DNA of 33,314 nt. Origin: Skermanella aerolata KACC 11604 (GTDB taxonomy: Bacteria > Pseudomonadota > Alphaproteobacteria > Azospirillales > Azospirillaceae). Shown here in pieces: positions 25,309 to 33,206 of this stretch. Both the position numbers and the translations under genes were made by a program. Where the stretch lies: assembly GCF_000936425.1 (NCBI RefSeq), contig NZ_AVFK01000054.1:1-33314 (forward strand). The letters run 5' to 3'. Position 1 is the stretch's first letter. The number at the start of each line of letters is the position of its first letter. Below the pieces are notes generated by a model. The model did no database searches, was not told the origin of the DNA, and saw nothing but the letters and a program-made list of their open reading frames with translations.

Positions 25309-26390
25309 CAAGCGCTTCCTTCCCGCGTCAGCAGCGCCTGTTTCCGCTCCACGCCCCAGCGATAGCCCGACAACCCGCCGTCGCTCCTGACGACGCGATG
25401 GCATGGAATCGCCACCGCCAGCGCATTGGCGGCACAGGCGCGGGCGACCGCCCTGACCGACTTCGGCGACCCGATCCGCGACGCTATATCGGCATAACTT
25501 GCCGTCGATCCCACTGGGATCTCCCTCAACGCTTGCCAGACCCGTTGCTGGAAGACGGTGCCGCGCACGTCCAGCGGCAGGTCCAGCCCCAGGGCAGGGG
25601 CTTCGACGAAACCAATGACCCGTGCGACCGTGTTTTCGAACCCCTCATCCCCGCCGATCAGTCGCGCTTCCGGAAAGCGGTCCTGTATGTCGCGCAGGAG
25701 GATCTCCGGATCGTCGCCCAGCAGGATCGCGCAGACACCCTTGCCGGTGGCGGCGACCAGAACGGAGCCGAGCGAACTTTCGGCAAGCGCGAAGCGGATC
25801 TCGGTTCCTGCGCCGCCGGCCCTGTAACCGGTCGGCGTCATGCCGAGCATGCCGGCGGACTTCTCATAGAAGCGGCTGTTGGAATTGAACCCTGCGTCAT
25901 AGATGGCCTCGGTCACCGTGGCACTCCGTTTCAGTTCGTCCTGCACCCGCTTGGTCCGGTGCGCCGAGGCATAGGCTTTCGGCGTCAGTCCCGTGACGGT
26001 CTTGAAGACGCGGTGGAAATGGAACGAGCTCAAGCCGGCGGCTTCGGCCAGCTCGGCCAGCGCCGGCATCTCTTCCGCGGCTTCGATCAGGCGGCAAGCT
26101 GCCGCGACCTTGCCTGCGTTGCGCTCCGCCGGCGAAGTGCCGTTGGGTTCGCAGCGCAGGCACGGCCGGAAACCCGCCGCTTCCGCTTCGGCCGGCGTCG
26201 CGTGAAACCGCACGTTCCGGGGGTTGGCCAGCCGTGAAGGGCAGGAAGGCCGGCAATAGACGCCCGTTGTCGCGACCGAATAGCAGAACTGCCCGTCCGC
26301 CGACTTGTCCCGCGCCACCAGGGCCGCCCAGCGCGGGTCGCTCTCGGCAGGAAATTCCAACCGTATCCGCTCACCTGTGACGGTCGTCAT
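25308..26390 (-). CDS. ada: Ada bifunctional methyltransferase/regulator
   Basis: Ada repairs methyl phosphotriesters and O6-methylguanine by transferring the methyl group to its own cysteines, and the methylated form activates the adaptive response. This 360-residue protein has all three parts: the N-terminal zinc domain with C46, C50, C77 and C80 (GVYCRPSCPSR, PCLRCEPN; C46 is the methyl acceptor by family), an AraC-type helix-turn-helix domain at about 90-190 (LAELAEAAGLSSFHFHRVFK), and the C-terminal methyltransferase domain with C330 in IPCHRVV. It heads a minus-strand unit with the 2OG oxygenase, coupled by a one-base stop/start overlap, and perhaps the AEC transporter. Autoregulation is expected from the family. 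Confidence 0.97.
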   Translation of the reverse strand: MTTVTGERIRLEFPAESDPRWAALVARDKSADGQFCYSVATTGVYCRPSCPSRLANPRNVRFHATPAEAEAAGFRPCLRCEPNGTSPAERNAGKVAAACRLIEAAEEMPALAELAEAAGLSSFHFHRVFKTVTGLTPKAYASAHRTKRVQDELKRSATVTEAIYDAGFNSNSRFYEKSAGMLGMTPTGYRAGGAGTEIRFALAESSLGSVLVAATGKGVCAILLGDDPEILLRDIQDRFPEARLIGGDEGFENTVARVIGFVEAPALGLDLPLDVRGTVFQQRVWQALREIPVGSTASYADIASRIGSPKSVRAVARACAANALAVAIPCHRVVRSDGGLSGYRWGVERKQALLTREGSA

Positions 26391-26604
26391 GATCCGCTCC
26401 TTCTTTCTCCGGTATCGTCAAAGGAGTTTCCTACATGGATGGGGCGCCGGCACTCCGGCTCTTGCGGTCAAATCGAGAAATGTGCCGGACAATGGCTATG
26501 TCCTCCGCGACCCCTCCGTGGATGGTACCATAGGCTATACTGCTTAACTGGCTCGCTCAGCAGTCCCACGCAAGCACGTGGGTTCAGTCGAAAGGACTTG
26601 CTCA

Positions 26605-26985
26605 ATGCCGTTCGTCCGCATCGATCTCGCCGCCGGCAAGTCGCCCGAGTATCGCCGCACCATCGGCGAAGTCGTCTACGACGCGATGATCGAAACCATC
26701 AACGTTCCTAAGGACGACCGCTTCCAGGTCATCACCGAGCATCCCCCGCAAGACTTCATCGTCGATCCGAACTACCTGGGAATACGGCGTTCCGCCGATT
26801 GCGTGATCATACAGATCACGTTGAACCAGGGTCGCACGCTCGACCAGAAGCGCGCCTTCTACAAGGCGATCGCCGACGGGCTCAACAGCCGCCTCGATCT
26901 TCGCCGAGAGGATGTCTTCATCAGCCTCGTAGAAGTACCGAAGGAGAACTGGTCGTTCGGCAATGGCGAAGCCCAGTATGCATGA
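26605..26985 (+). CDS. Tautomerase-family protein
   Basis: This 126-residue protein begins MPFVRIDLAAGKSPEYRRTI, with the catalytic proline exposed after loss of the initiator methionine (P2), as in 4-oxalocrotonate tautomerase and malonate-semialdehyde decarboxylase relatives. Its length fits the longer, fused-unit branch, and it has the mid-block VIIQITLNQGRTLDQKRAFY with conserved charged residues. These enzymes shift protons in small 2-oxoacids; the substrate here is not known. AAAGGA lies about 8 bases before the ATG. The stop overlaps the cyclase gene start by four bases, inside a 13-base tandem duplication. A functional link to the cyclase is not obvious. Confidence 0.88.
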   Translation: MPFVRIDLAAGKSPEYRRTIGEVVYDAMIETINVPKDDRFQVITEHPPQDFIVDPNYLGIRRSADCVIIQITLNQGRTLDQKRAFYKAIADGLNSRLDLRREDVFISLVEVPKENWSFGNGEAQYA

Positions 26986-26998
26986 CCAGTATGCATGA
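26973..26998. repeat. 13-base tandem duplication at a stop/start junction
   Basis: CCAGTATGCATGA occurs twice without a gap at 26973-26985 and 26986-26998. The first copy holds the tautomerase stop and the overlapping cyclase start (26982), and the second provides another in-frame ATG at 26991. Because 13 is not a multiple of three, the duplication changes which frames meet here. Confidence 0.95.
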
Positions 26999-28223
26999 AA
27001 AGAGCATAGGCGGCGACGTCATCGACGGCATCGCCGCGTGGGTCGTCGACGCCGGTCTGGCCGGACGATCGGAAACGGAGCTGCTGCACGGCTTCTGCGA
27101 GCGGTGCCGCGACGCCGGCATCGACCTGTGCCGCGCCATCACCATCATCGATACCCTGCATCCGATCTACGAAGGCCGCGCCTTCCGGTGGCGGAACGAC
27201 GGCGTCGAAGAGAGCTTCATCGTCGAGTACGAATCTACCAGCGAAGGCCCGGCGGCGGAAAAGTGGCGGAACAGCCCGTTCCAGCATCTTCTGGACACCG
27301 GCGGTGACGAGATCAGGGTGCGGCTCGCTTCGGGCGAACCGGCTCGCTTTTCCTATCTCGATACGCTGAGAGACGAAGGGCAGACCGATTACGTCGCCTT
27401 CATCCACCGCTTCGCCGGCGACGGCATCATCGGCGAGATGGATTGCGTCTATTCCTACTGGACCACCCTGCACCCCGCCGGATTCGCCGAAACGGGTCTT
27501 TCGGCCTTGCGCCGGCTGCTGCCGTCTCTGGCGCTGGCACTCAAATGCGCGTCCCTCAAGCGGATCTCCGAAACGCTGGTCGAGGTCTATCTGGGCAAGG
27601 ATGCCGGACAGCGGGTGCTCAACGGCCATATTTCCCGAGGAGTCGCCGACAAGATCAGCGCGGTCCTGTGGTTCTCGGACCTGCGCGGCTATACCAGGAT
27701 CAGCGATAACGCCGCTCCCGGTGAGATCATTCCCCTGCTGAACGATTACGCCGAAGCCGTGATATCCGCGATCCACGATGCCGGGGGCGACGTGCTGAAA
27801 CTGATCGGCGACGGCGTCCTGGCGATCTTCAAGGCGGACGATCCGTCCGACGCCTGCCGGTGCGCGCTGAAGGCGGAATCCAACCTGCGGCGGCACCTGA
27901 AGATCATCGACGAACGCCGCACCGCGATGGAGAGCCCGGTAACGTCTGTCTACCTGGGACTGCATATCGGGGAAGTATTCTACGGCAATATCGGCAGCAA
28001 GGACCGGCTGGACTTTACGGTCGTCGGGCCTGCGGTCAACGAGGTCAGCCGGATCGCCTCCATGTGCCGGTCGGTCGACCGCGATGTCGTGATGTCCGCG
28101 GAATTCGCCGCCCGGACGCCGGAGCCGGAGAAAGCCGGCCTCGTCTCGGTCGGCCGGTTCGCTCTTCGCGGCGTCGGGCGCGCCCAGGACCTGTTCACCC
28201 TGGATCCCACGGCCCGATCATGA
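26982..28223 (+). CDS. Class III adenylate/guanylate cyclase
   Basis: This 413-residue protein makes a cyclic nucleotide from ATP or GTP. The C-terminal catalytic domain (about 220-405) has both metal-binding aspartates, D233 in WFSDLRGYTRISD and D277 in KLIGDGVLAIF, and the later block DFTVVGPAVNEVSRI with the conserved asparagine region. The N-terminal 200 residues form a soluble sensory-like region found in many alphaproteobacterial cyclases (RAITIIDTLHPIYEGRAFRW); no membrane helix is seen. The start at 26982 overlaps the tautomerase stop (ATGA); an ATG three codons later is also possible. No nearby cyclic-nucleotide target is evident, so the output is unknown. Confidence 0.93.
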   Translation: MTSMHEKSIGGDVIDGIAAWVVDAGLAGRSETELLHGFCERCRDAGIDLCRAITIIDTLHPIYEGRAFRWRNDGVEESFIVEYESTSEGPAAEKWRNSPFQHLLDTGGDEIRVRLASGEPARFSYLDTLRDEGQTDYVAFIHRFAGDGIIGEMDCVYSYWTTLHPAGFAETGLSALRRLLPSLALALKCASLKRISETLVEVYLGKDAGQRVLNGHISRGVADKISAVLWFSDLRGYTRISDNAAPGEIIPLLNDYAEAVISAIHDAGGDVLKLIGDGVLAIFKADDPSDACRCALKAESNLRRHLKIIDERRTAMESPVTSVYLGLHIGEVFYGNIGSKDRLDFTVVGPAVNEVSRIASMCRSVDRDVVMSAEFAARTPEPEKAGLVSVGRFALRGVGRAQDLFTLDPTARS

Positions 28224-28270
28224 AGCAGATCGGCTCCGTCGCTTGGCTCCCCCAGCGCATGACGGGCTGT

Positions 28271-28936
28271 CTAATCGGAGCCCAGGCGCTCCACCGGCCC
28301 GGCCAGCACCCTGTAGCAGACGCAGCCGTCTTTTCCGGCCACGACGGTGTGGGTCGACCCGCCCTCGAACTCGCCCAGGTCGCCGACACCGTAGCACCCG
28401 CCCTGGGCGGAATGCGGCCCCGCCTCCTCCGAGAACTCCCCCTGGAGCGTCAGGATGAGTTCCTGATCGCTGTGACGATGGACTGGCAATGCCGATCCCG
28501 GCGCCATCTTCAGGATCTCCGCCACGACCGGCGCCCTGCCCAACGCCATGTGCAGGGCCAGGACGCCGTCCGATATGCCGACCCAGGCGGAGGAATGCGG
28601 CAGCCGGGCCAAATAGCCTCTCAGCGGTTCGGGAACGACCAGCCCTCCAAGGGGACATTCCCTGGTGTTCCCCGGATCGGGGACATGCACCAGTGACCGT
28701 GCCGCAGCTTCATCGAGCTGCGCGACCGCCGTTGCCAGCGCGTGCGGCGGCAGCGGCTCCGGCGGCAGGGCCTCCAGCAGGACGCCACCCAGTTCATCCA
28801 GAAGCGCTGCCTGCCGCCGGCAGTCCGGGCAATACGCCAGATGCGTCGCCACCGCGAGGGCCTGGGCCTCGCGGAGCACGCCCGTCGCGTATTCCAGCAA
28901 CAGCGTCTCGGGGGGATGATGCCTGGGCAGTGTCAA
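28271..28936 (-). CDS. chrR: ChrR-type cupin anti-sigma factor
   Basis: ChrR holds an ECF sigma factor inactive until singlet oxygen or peroxides release it. This 221-residue protein has both domains. The N-terminal zinc anti-sigma domain shows H6/H7, H32, C36 and C39 (HLAYCPDC, the HxxxCxxC pattern). The C-terminal cupin (about 110-215) shows a full metal site H153, H155, E159 and H196 (VHRHSDQE and GSTHT). All residues match Rhodobacter ChrR, so the protein should bind two zinc ions. Its start overlaps the sigma gene stop by four bases (ATGA), ensuring equal synthesis. It ends 47 bases from the cyclase stop, convergently. Confidence 0.93.
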   Translation of the reverse strand: MTLPRHHPPETLLLEYATGVLREAQALAVATHLAYCPDCRRQAALLDELGGVLLEALPPEPLPPHALATAVAQLDEAAARSLVHVPDPGNTRECPLGGLVVPEPLRGYLARLPHSSAWVGISDGVLALHMALGRAPVVAEILKMAPGSALPVHRHSDQELILTLQGEFSEEAGPHSAQGGCYGVGDLGEFEGGSTHTVVAGKDGCVCYRVLAGPVERLGSD

Positions 28937-29514
28937 TGCGCCTCCTTCAGTTGGACCCGCAACCGCTCGATCGCGAGCCTTAGTCGGGACTTGACCGTTC
29001 CGAGCGGCAAACCGCTTTGTGCCGCGTAGTCGCCATATGATCTATCATTGAAAAATGTCGCGGCCAGTGCCTCTTCCTGTTCACGCGGAAGAGTTCCGAT
29101 TGCGTCACGCAGACGCGCGCCTATTTCGGCCCGTTGCAACGCCGATTCCGCGTCTTCCGGATCGGCAGGGCGCAGTTCCGGATCGTTGGGGTCGATCTCC
29201 GGCCGCCGTTCGTGGCGCAGCAGGTCGATCCGGCGATTGCGGGCTATCGTGAAGATCCAGGCGGCGGCGCTGGCGCGGCTCCTGTCGTACTCGCCGGCTT
29301 TGCGCCAGACGGTCAGCATGACGTCCTGAACGATCTCGTCGGCGACCTCCGGCGGTGAACCGGCCCGGATCAGGAGAGCTTTGACGCGTGGGGCGAAATG
29401 AAGGAACAGGCCCGAAAAAGCGGCTTTGTCACCGGCTGCGGTCGCGACGAGGAGTTCGTCCTGAGCCTCCGGCGCAGGAGCGGCAGCTTCCGTGGAAGAT
29501 CTGGCCGTGGTCAC
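28933..29514 (-). CDS. rpoE: ECF sigma factor, RpoE/ChrR (ECF11) type
   Basis: This 193-residue extracytoplasmic-function sigma factor directs RNA polymerase to photooxidative-stress promoters in Rhodobacter-type systems. Region 2 is at about 25-95 (EIVQDVMLTVWRKAGEYDRS, AWIFTIARNRRIDLLRHERR) and region 4 at about 130-190 (LPREQEEALAATFFNDRSYG, LPLGTVKSRLRLAIERLR). The start is a GTG at 29514. The coupled chrR gene gives the group assignment. No clear TGATCC-type RpoE promoter is seen upstream, but a GGAAC-N16-GGTT element at 29553-29577 reads toward it, hinting that the general stress sigma may also drive it. Confidence 0.93.
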   Translation of the reverse strand: MTTARSSTEAAAPAPEAQDELLVATAAGDKAAFSGLFLHFAPRVKALLIRAGSPPEVADEIVQDVMLTVWRKAGEYDRSRASAAAWIFTIARNRRIDLLRHERRPEIDPNDPELRPADPEDAESALQRAEIGARLRDAIGTLPREQEEALAATFFNDRSYGDYAAQSGLPLGTVKSRLRLAIERLRVQLKEAH

Positions 29515-29552
29515 GTCCAGCGGTTTCCTCTCTGCGCTTCGGCCGGGTCATC

Positions 29553-29587
29553 AACCCGCCCGGAACCTTTTTGTTCCCCACGCCATT
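29553..29587. promoter_or_regulatory. Overlapping divergent EcfG-type promoter candidates
   Basis: The palindromic core GGAACCTTTTTGTTCC gives a GGAAC on each strand. On the plus strand GGAAC (29562-29566) is followed after 17 bases by CATT (29584-29587), facing the 29613 gene. On the minus strand GGAAC (29577-29573) is followed after 16 bases by GGTT (29556-29553), facing the sigma gene. Neither -10 element is a perfect CGTT. Confidence 0.45.
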
Positions 29588-29612
29588 CCTCATCGCAAAA
29601 CGGAGAACGGCC

Positions 29613-29900
29613 ATGATCGACTTCGACCAACTGGTCGAAACCCTTCAAACCCATTTAGGCATGAGCGGCGATGCCCTCAACTCTGCCCTTTTGGCGATGG
29701 ACAGCGACCATCTGGCGGTATTGACCCAGTATCTCGACGGCGACGAGCTGATCCGGATGCTGGAGGCCGCCGGCGTCGAGGCGGAGACCGTGCCGCCGGA
29801 CGATCTCAGGATGACTCTGGAAGCCTTGGCTGAAGCCGTCGGTGAGGTCCTGGAAGAGAAGGGGAAGGTCAATCCAGCCAAGCCTCAAGGGGCTGGATGA
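29613..29900 (+). CDS. Unknown acidic protein, 95 residues
   Basis: This small acidic, helical protein starts MIDFDQLVETLQTHLGMSGD. It has two helix-turn patterns near 15-55 and a third helix at about 70-90 (LEALAEAVGEVLEEKGK), with no membrane segment, cysteines or known motif. GGAGA lies 6 bases before the ATG. A candidate EcfG promoter lies just upstream. Its end overlaps the next gene by four bases, so the two are coupled. The partner is a membrane protein, and this may be its soluble companion. No family is recognised. Confidence 0.65.
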   Translation: MIDFDQLVETLQTHLGMSGDALNSALLAMDSDHLAVLTQYLDGDELIRMLEAAGVEAETVPPDDLRMTLEALAEAVGEVLEEKGKVNPAKPQGAG

Positions 29901-30448
29901 TGGCCGAATCCGCGCCTCCCCAATCCCCGCCACCAAAGCCTGAACCGGAGGAAATCGACAAGGGCTTCGAGGAAGCCGACGACGATAACCGCACGCCGGA
30001 AGAACGCGCCGCGACGATAATCAACCACGCGACGGCGCAAGCCGCCTTCTGGGGAGCATGGCCAGCGGTTTCCTGGGTAGCACTGGTCATGATCAACATG
30101 ACCATGATCGTCTTCATCGGCCGCGCCTATGGCCATCTATGGGACAAGCAGAAGGCCAAGGGCCTGCTGTTCCAGATCCTCAAGGGCATGGGACTGTCCA
30201 CGGGCTTGCTGCTGGCCGGCGGCAAGTTCGTCAACGACGCGCTCAAGCTGACCGGCTTCGGTACGATCCCGGCGATGGCAGCCGACGCCGTCCTGTGTGG
30301 GGCAGTGACCTACGCCGTCGGCTACACCACGGAGCTTTACTTCAAGCAGGACGGCCAGATGAGCAAGCAGGCCCTGAAGGCGGCCTTCAAGGAGCAGTAC
30401 CGGCAGGCCCGTCAGAAGATGACGGAGAGCGGGAACCCGCCGGCCTGA
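29897..30448 (+). CDS. Unknown membrane protein, 183 residues
   Basis: This protein has an acidic, proline-rich N-terminus (APPQSPPPKPEPEEIDKGFE), then hydrophobic segments at about 56-76 (PAVSWVALVMINMTMIVFIG), 92-110 (glycine-rich, MGLSTGLLLAGG) and 122-142, and a basic-acidic helical tail. The region around the second and third segments recalls the DUF697 domain of YcjF-like proteins, but this is only an impression. Its start ATGATGG overlaps the stop of the 29613 gene. With the likely stress promoter upstream, a two-gene stress unit is plausible. Confidence 0.7.
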   Translation: MMAESAPPQSPPPKPEPEEIDKGFEEADDDNRTPEERAATIINHATAQAAFWGAWPAVSWVALVMINMTMIVFIGRAYGHLWDKQKAKGLLFQILKGMGLSTGLLLAGGKFVNDALKLTGFGTIPAMAADAVLCGAVTYAVGYTTELYFKQDGQMSKQALKAAFKEQYRQARQKMTESGNPPA

Positions 30449-30466
30449 ACTGGATTGGTTCTGTGG

Positions 30467-31453
30467 TCAGGAGAAGCCGGCGACCGGATGCGGCACGTAA
30501 GGTTCCTCAAGCCGGGTCATCTCCTCCGCCGACAGTTTGACCGACAGGGCGCCGATGGCGTCCTCCATATGGTGCGGCTTGGATGCGCCGATGATCGGCG
30601 CCGTCACGACTGGCTTGTGCAGCAGCCAAGCCAGCGCCACTTGGGCACGCGGTATGCCGCGCTCCGCCGCGATTTCGCCGACGCGGGTGATGACCCTACG
30701 GTCGGCTTCCTCCGTCGCACTGTAGAGCATCTTGCCGAACTCGTCGGTTTCGGTGCGCTTGGTGGTCTCGTTGGCCTGCCAGTCGCGGGTCAGCTTGCCG
30801 CGCGCCATCGGGCTCCAGGGAATCACACCGATGCCGGCTTCCTGGCAAAGCGGCAGCATCTCGCGCTCTTCCTCGCGGTAGAGCAAGTTGTAGTGGTTCT
30901 GCATGCTGACGAACCGCGTCCAGCCGTACCGGTCGGCAAGGTAAAGCGCCTTGGAGAACTGCCAGGCGTACATCGACGAAGCCCCGACATAGCGAGCCTT
31001 GCCGGCTTTCACCACGTCGTACAGCGCTTCCAGTGTTTCCTCGATCGGGGTGGAGTGGTCCCAGCGATGGATTTGGTACAGATCGACGTAGTCGGTCCCC
31101 AAACGACGGAGGCTTGCGTCGATCTCCGTCATGATCGCCTTGCGCGACAGGCCCCGGCCATTCGGGTCCTTCCTCATCGGGCCGTGCGCCTTGGTGGCGA
31201 TCACCACCTCGTCCCGCTTGGCGAAATCGCGGAGCGCCCGCCCAACGATCTCCTCACTCGATCCGGCGGAATAGACGTTGGCGGTGTCGAAGAAATTAAT
31301 GCCCAGTTCCACGGCGCGCTGGATGAACGGCCGGCTCTCTTCCTCACCCAGGGTCCATGGATGGTTCCCCCGGTCGGGCTCTCCATACGTCATGCAGCCG
31401 AGGCACAGGCGCGACACCTTCAAGCCGGTCTTGCCGAGATTCACATAATCCAT
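30467..31453 (-). CDS. Aldo/keto reductase
   Basis: This NADPH-dependent carbonyl reductase of 328 residues has the family tetrad D56, Y61, K88 and H129 (FFDTANVYS, IATKAHG, DLYQIHRWD) and the C-terminal cofactor region (APIIGASKPHHME). It looks like the bacterial YajO/Tas branch with a short insertion after the first strand (CMTYGEPDRGNHPW). The ATG at 31453 follows AAAGGA with 6 bases; a start ten codons earlier is weaker. These enzymes remove reactive aldehydes, which suits the stress context. It is divergent from arsI across 315 bases and may be independent of it. Confidence 0.95.
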   Translation of the reverse strand: MDYVNLGKTGLKVSRLCLGCMTYGEPDRGNHPWTLGEEESRPFIQRAVELGINFFDTANVYSAGSSEEIVGRALRDFAKRDEVVIATKAHGPMRKDPNGRGLSRKAIMTEIDASLRRLGTDYVDLYQIHRWDHSTPIEETLEALYDVVKAGKARYVGASSMYAWQFSKALYLADRYGWTRFVSMQNHYNLLYREEEREMLPLCQEAGIGVIPWSPMARGKLTRDWQANETTKRTETDEFGKMLYSATEEADRRVITRVGEIAAERGIPRAQVALAWLLHKPVVTAPIIGASKPHHMEDAIGALSVKLSAEEMTRLEEPYVPHPVAGFS

Positions 31454-31768
31454 CGTCGGTCCTTTCAGCGTGGGCGTAACCACTCAATGGTTAATGAACA
31501 AGCCAGCACCGGGATCGTGTCCTAACTGCGAAGCTCGGCCAACGGTCGACATTTCGATATTTGGTGAAATATCGTTGACGGCGATCGTACCGCCGGCATA
31601 TTTTGATTTTCGTCGAACTATGGCAATGATCGGGCATGGATGTATCCCAAGCTATTGCCGGCCTCGCTCACGTTCCACCTGCTACGGCTCGCCAGTGCCT
31701 GCCCGCACTCGGTGTGCCGATGTTTCCAGACAGTTAGACCAACAGCCAGCTGAACGAAGGAAAATCAG
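31454..31768. other. Intergenic region with ars operator and promoter
   Basis: No gene is firmly seen between the aldo/keto reductase and arsI. The stretch holds a palindrome at 31555-31574 and a promoter at 31575-31604. Positions 31650-31700 read in one frame as LPASLTFHLLRLASA, faintly like the recognition helix of ArsR (STLSFHLKEL), which might be the remnant of a lost arsR. This is weak. Confidence 0.4.
31555..31604 (+). promoter_or_regulatory. ArsR-type operator and arsI promoter
   Basis: CGATATTTGGTGAAATATCG (31555-31574) is a perfect eight-base inverted repeat around GGTG, AT-rich like ArsR/SmtB operators. It abuts TTGACG (31575-31580), which with TATTTT (31599-31604) 18 bases on makes a good promoter toward arsI. 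The leader would be about 155 bases long. Confidence 0.55.
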
Positions 31769-32215
31769 ATGAAACGCTTGCATGTGCATGTAGCCGTCGA
31801 TGACCTCGAACAGTCCACGCTCTTCTATTCGACGCTGTTCGCTACCGAACCGGCTGTGCTGAAGCCCGATTATGCCAAGTGGATTCTTGAGGATCCCCGC
31901 GTCAACTTCGCCATCTCGGCGCGCGGCCATGCCGCGGGTCTGGATCACCTCGGCATCCAGGTAGCGGACGCGGACGAACTGGGGGAGGTCTATGGTCGCC
32001 TGAAGCAGGCTGAGGGGCCTGTACTTGAACAGGGTCCGACGACCTGCTGTTATGCCAAGTCGGAAAAGTCGTGGATCAGCGATCCCCAGGGCATCGCCTG
32101 GGAAGTCTTCCTGACCAGCGGAGACAGCACTGTCTACGGCGACAGCATAGAACTGCCGACTTCGAAGACTTCGGCCTGCTGCGCCCCGGCCGTTGCGGCA
32201 CCCTGCTGCGGCTGA
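31769..32215 (+). CDS. arsI: ArsI-type C-As lyase (glyoxalase/vicinal oxygen chelate)
   Basis: ArsI cleaves the carbon-arsenic bond of trivalent organoarsenicals such as methylarsenite, using Fe(II) and oxygen. This 148-residue protein shows the vicinal oxygen chelate fold with metal ligands H5, H60 (GLDHLGIQV) and E112 (WEVFL), and the vicinal cysteine pair C93-C94 in TTCCYAKSEKSWI that binds arsenic. The C-terminus adds two more Cys-Cys pairs (SACCAP, APCCG), as is common in the CadI/ArsI group. AAGGA lies 8 bases before the ATG. It forms an operon with arsH 30 bases downstream. Cadmium-induced relatives look similar, so CadI is the alternative name. Confidence 0.88.
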   Translation: MKRLHVHVAVDDLEQSTLFYSTLFATEPAVLKPDYAKWILEDPRVNFAISARGHAAGLDHLGIQVADADELGEVYGRLKQAEGPVLEQGPTTCCYAKSEKSWISDPQGIAWEVFLTSGDSTVYGDSIELPTSKTSACCAPAVAAPCCG

Positions 32216-32245
32216 GGGAGCAGGGACCACATTAGGAAAACCGCT

Positions 32246-32959
32246 ATGGACGATCTTACCACTCCGCCTGATACCCTCCCGGCGCTGAAACACGAACTGT
32301 TGTCGCCACCCGATCCGTCCAAGCTGGAGCCGGCCGGGCGGATGACCCATCAACCGCGCATCCTGCTGCTCTACGGTTCGCTTCGCGAACGCTCCTATAG
32401 CCGCCTGCTGGTAGAGGAAGCGGCCCGTTTGCTGCGGACGATGGGAGCCGAGACTCGCATCTTCGATCCCCGCGACCTGCCCATGGCGAACAGCGTCGGG
32501 ACGGACCACCACAAGGTCCGCGAGCTGCGCGACCTGTCGATCTGGTCGGAAGGCCAAGTCTGGTGCAGCCCCGAGATGCACGGGGCGGTGACCGGCGTCT
32601 TCAAGAACCAGATCGACTGGCTGCCCCTGTCGGAAGGCTCGGTCCGCCCGACCCAGGGTCGCACCCTGGCCGTGATGCAGGTTTCTGGCGGATCGCAGAG
32701 CTTCAACGCCGTGAACACGCTGCGCCTGCTCGGCCGCTGGATGCGCATGTTCACCATCCCCAACCAGTCGAGCGTTCCCAAGGCCTACGAGCAGTTCGAC
32801 GACGCCGGCCGAATGCTCCCCGGCCCGCTCTACGACCGCGTCGTGGACGTCATGGAGGAACTGGTACGCTTCACCTGGCTCCTGCGCGATCGCTCCGACT
32901 ATCTAGTCGATCGCTACAGCGAGCGGAAGGAAGCGTTCAAGCTGCCGGAGAAGCTGTAA
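32246..32959 (+). CDS. arsH: ArsH NADPH-dependent FMN reductase
   Basis: ArsH oxidises trivalent organoarsenicals to the less toxic pentavalent form and also reduces quinones and other substrates with NADPH and FMN. This 237-residue flavodoxin-like protein has the phosphate-binding loop [12 protein letters not shown], the [20 protein letters not shown] block and the [20 protein letters not shown] block, all typical of ArsH. The N-terminal 35 residues are a polar extension, also typical. AGGA lies 8 bases before the ATG. It follows arsI directly, giving a compact organoarsenical detoxification pair without arsR, arsC or an efflux pump in view. Confidence 0.95.
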   Translation: MDDLTTPPDTLPALKHELLSPPDPSKLEPAGRMTHQPRILLLYGSLRERSYSRLLVEEAARLLRTMGAETRIFDPRDLPMANSVGTDHHKVRELRDLSIWSEGQVWCSPEMHGAVTGVFKNQIDWLPLSEGSVRPTQGRTLAVMQVSGGSQSFNAVNTLRLLGRWMRMFTIPNQSSVPKAYEQFDDAGRMLPGPLYDRVVDVMEELVRFTWLLRDRSDYLVDRYSERKEAFKLPEKL

Positions 32960-33155
32960 GGCACTGTTCCCCGCCGAAAGGGTAAATCCATCCAAAAGGT
33001 CGATGGCTTCAGAAAATTTGCCATAGCTCAATACACCCGCTTGACAGAAATCCAGCACGCCGTCAGTCTTGCTTCATGTTCGCAAGGGGCAAAGATGGCT
33101 CCGTCATGATGCGGGCAAAGTAATACCCCATAAGCCGCATGTCGGCAGAGGCAAA

Positions 33156-33191
33156 GGCGCCCACAGCAGTAATAGCTGGCGGGCGCTTTTT
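33156..33191 (+). terminator. Intrinsic terminator in a leader-like region
   Basis: GCGCCC (33157-33162) pairs with GGGCGC (33181-33186), and inside it CAGC (33064+100, i.e. 33164-33167) pairs with GCTG (33175-33178), followed by TTTTT. It lies about 145 bases after a TTGACA element and 16 bases before a possible GTG start. Confidence 0.7.
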
Positions 33192-33206
33192 GCGTTGCTG
33201 GATTGG

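Noticed and set aside
31625-31740. arsR pseudogene in the arsI leader
   Set aside because: Only about 12 residues in one frame (LPASLTFHLLRL) resemble ArsR, with no supporting match before or after; kept as a remark, not as a gene.
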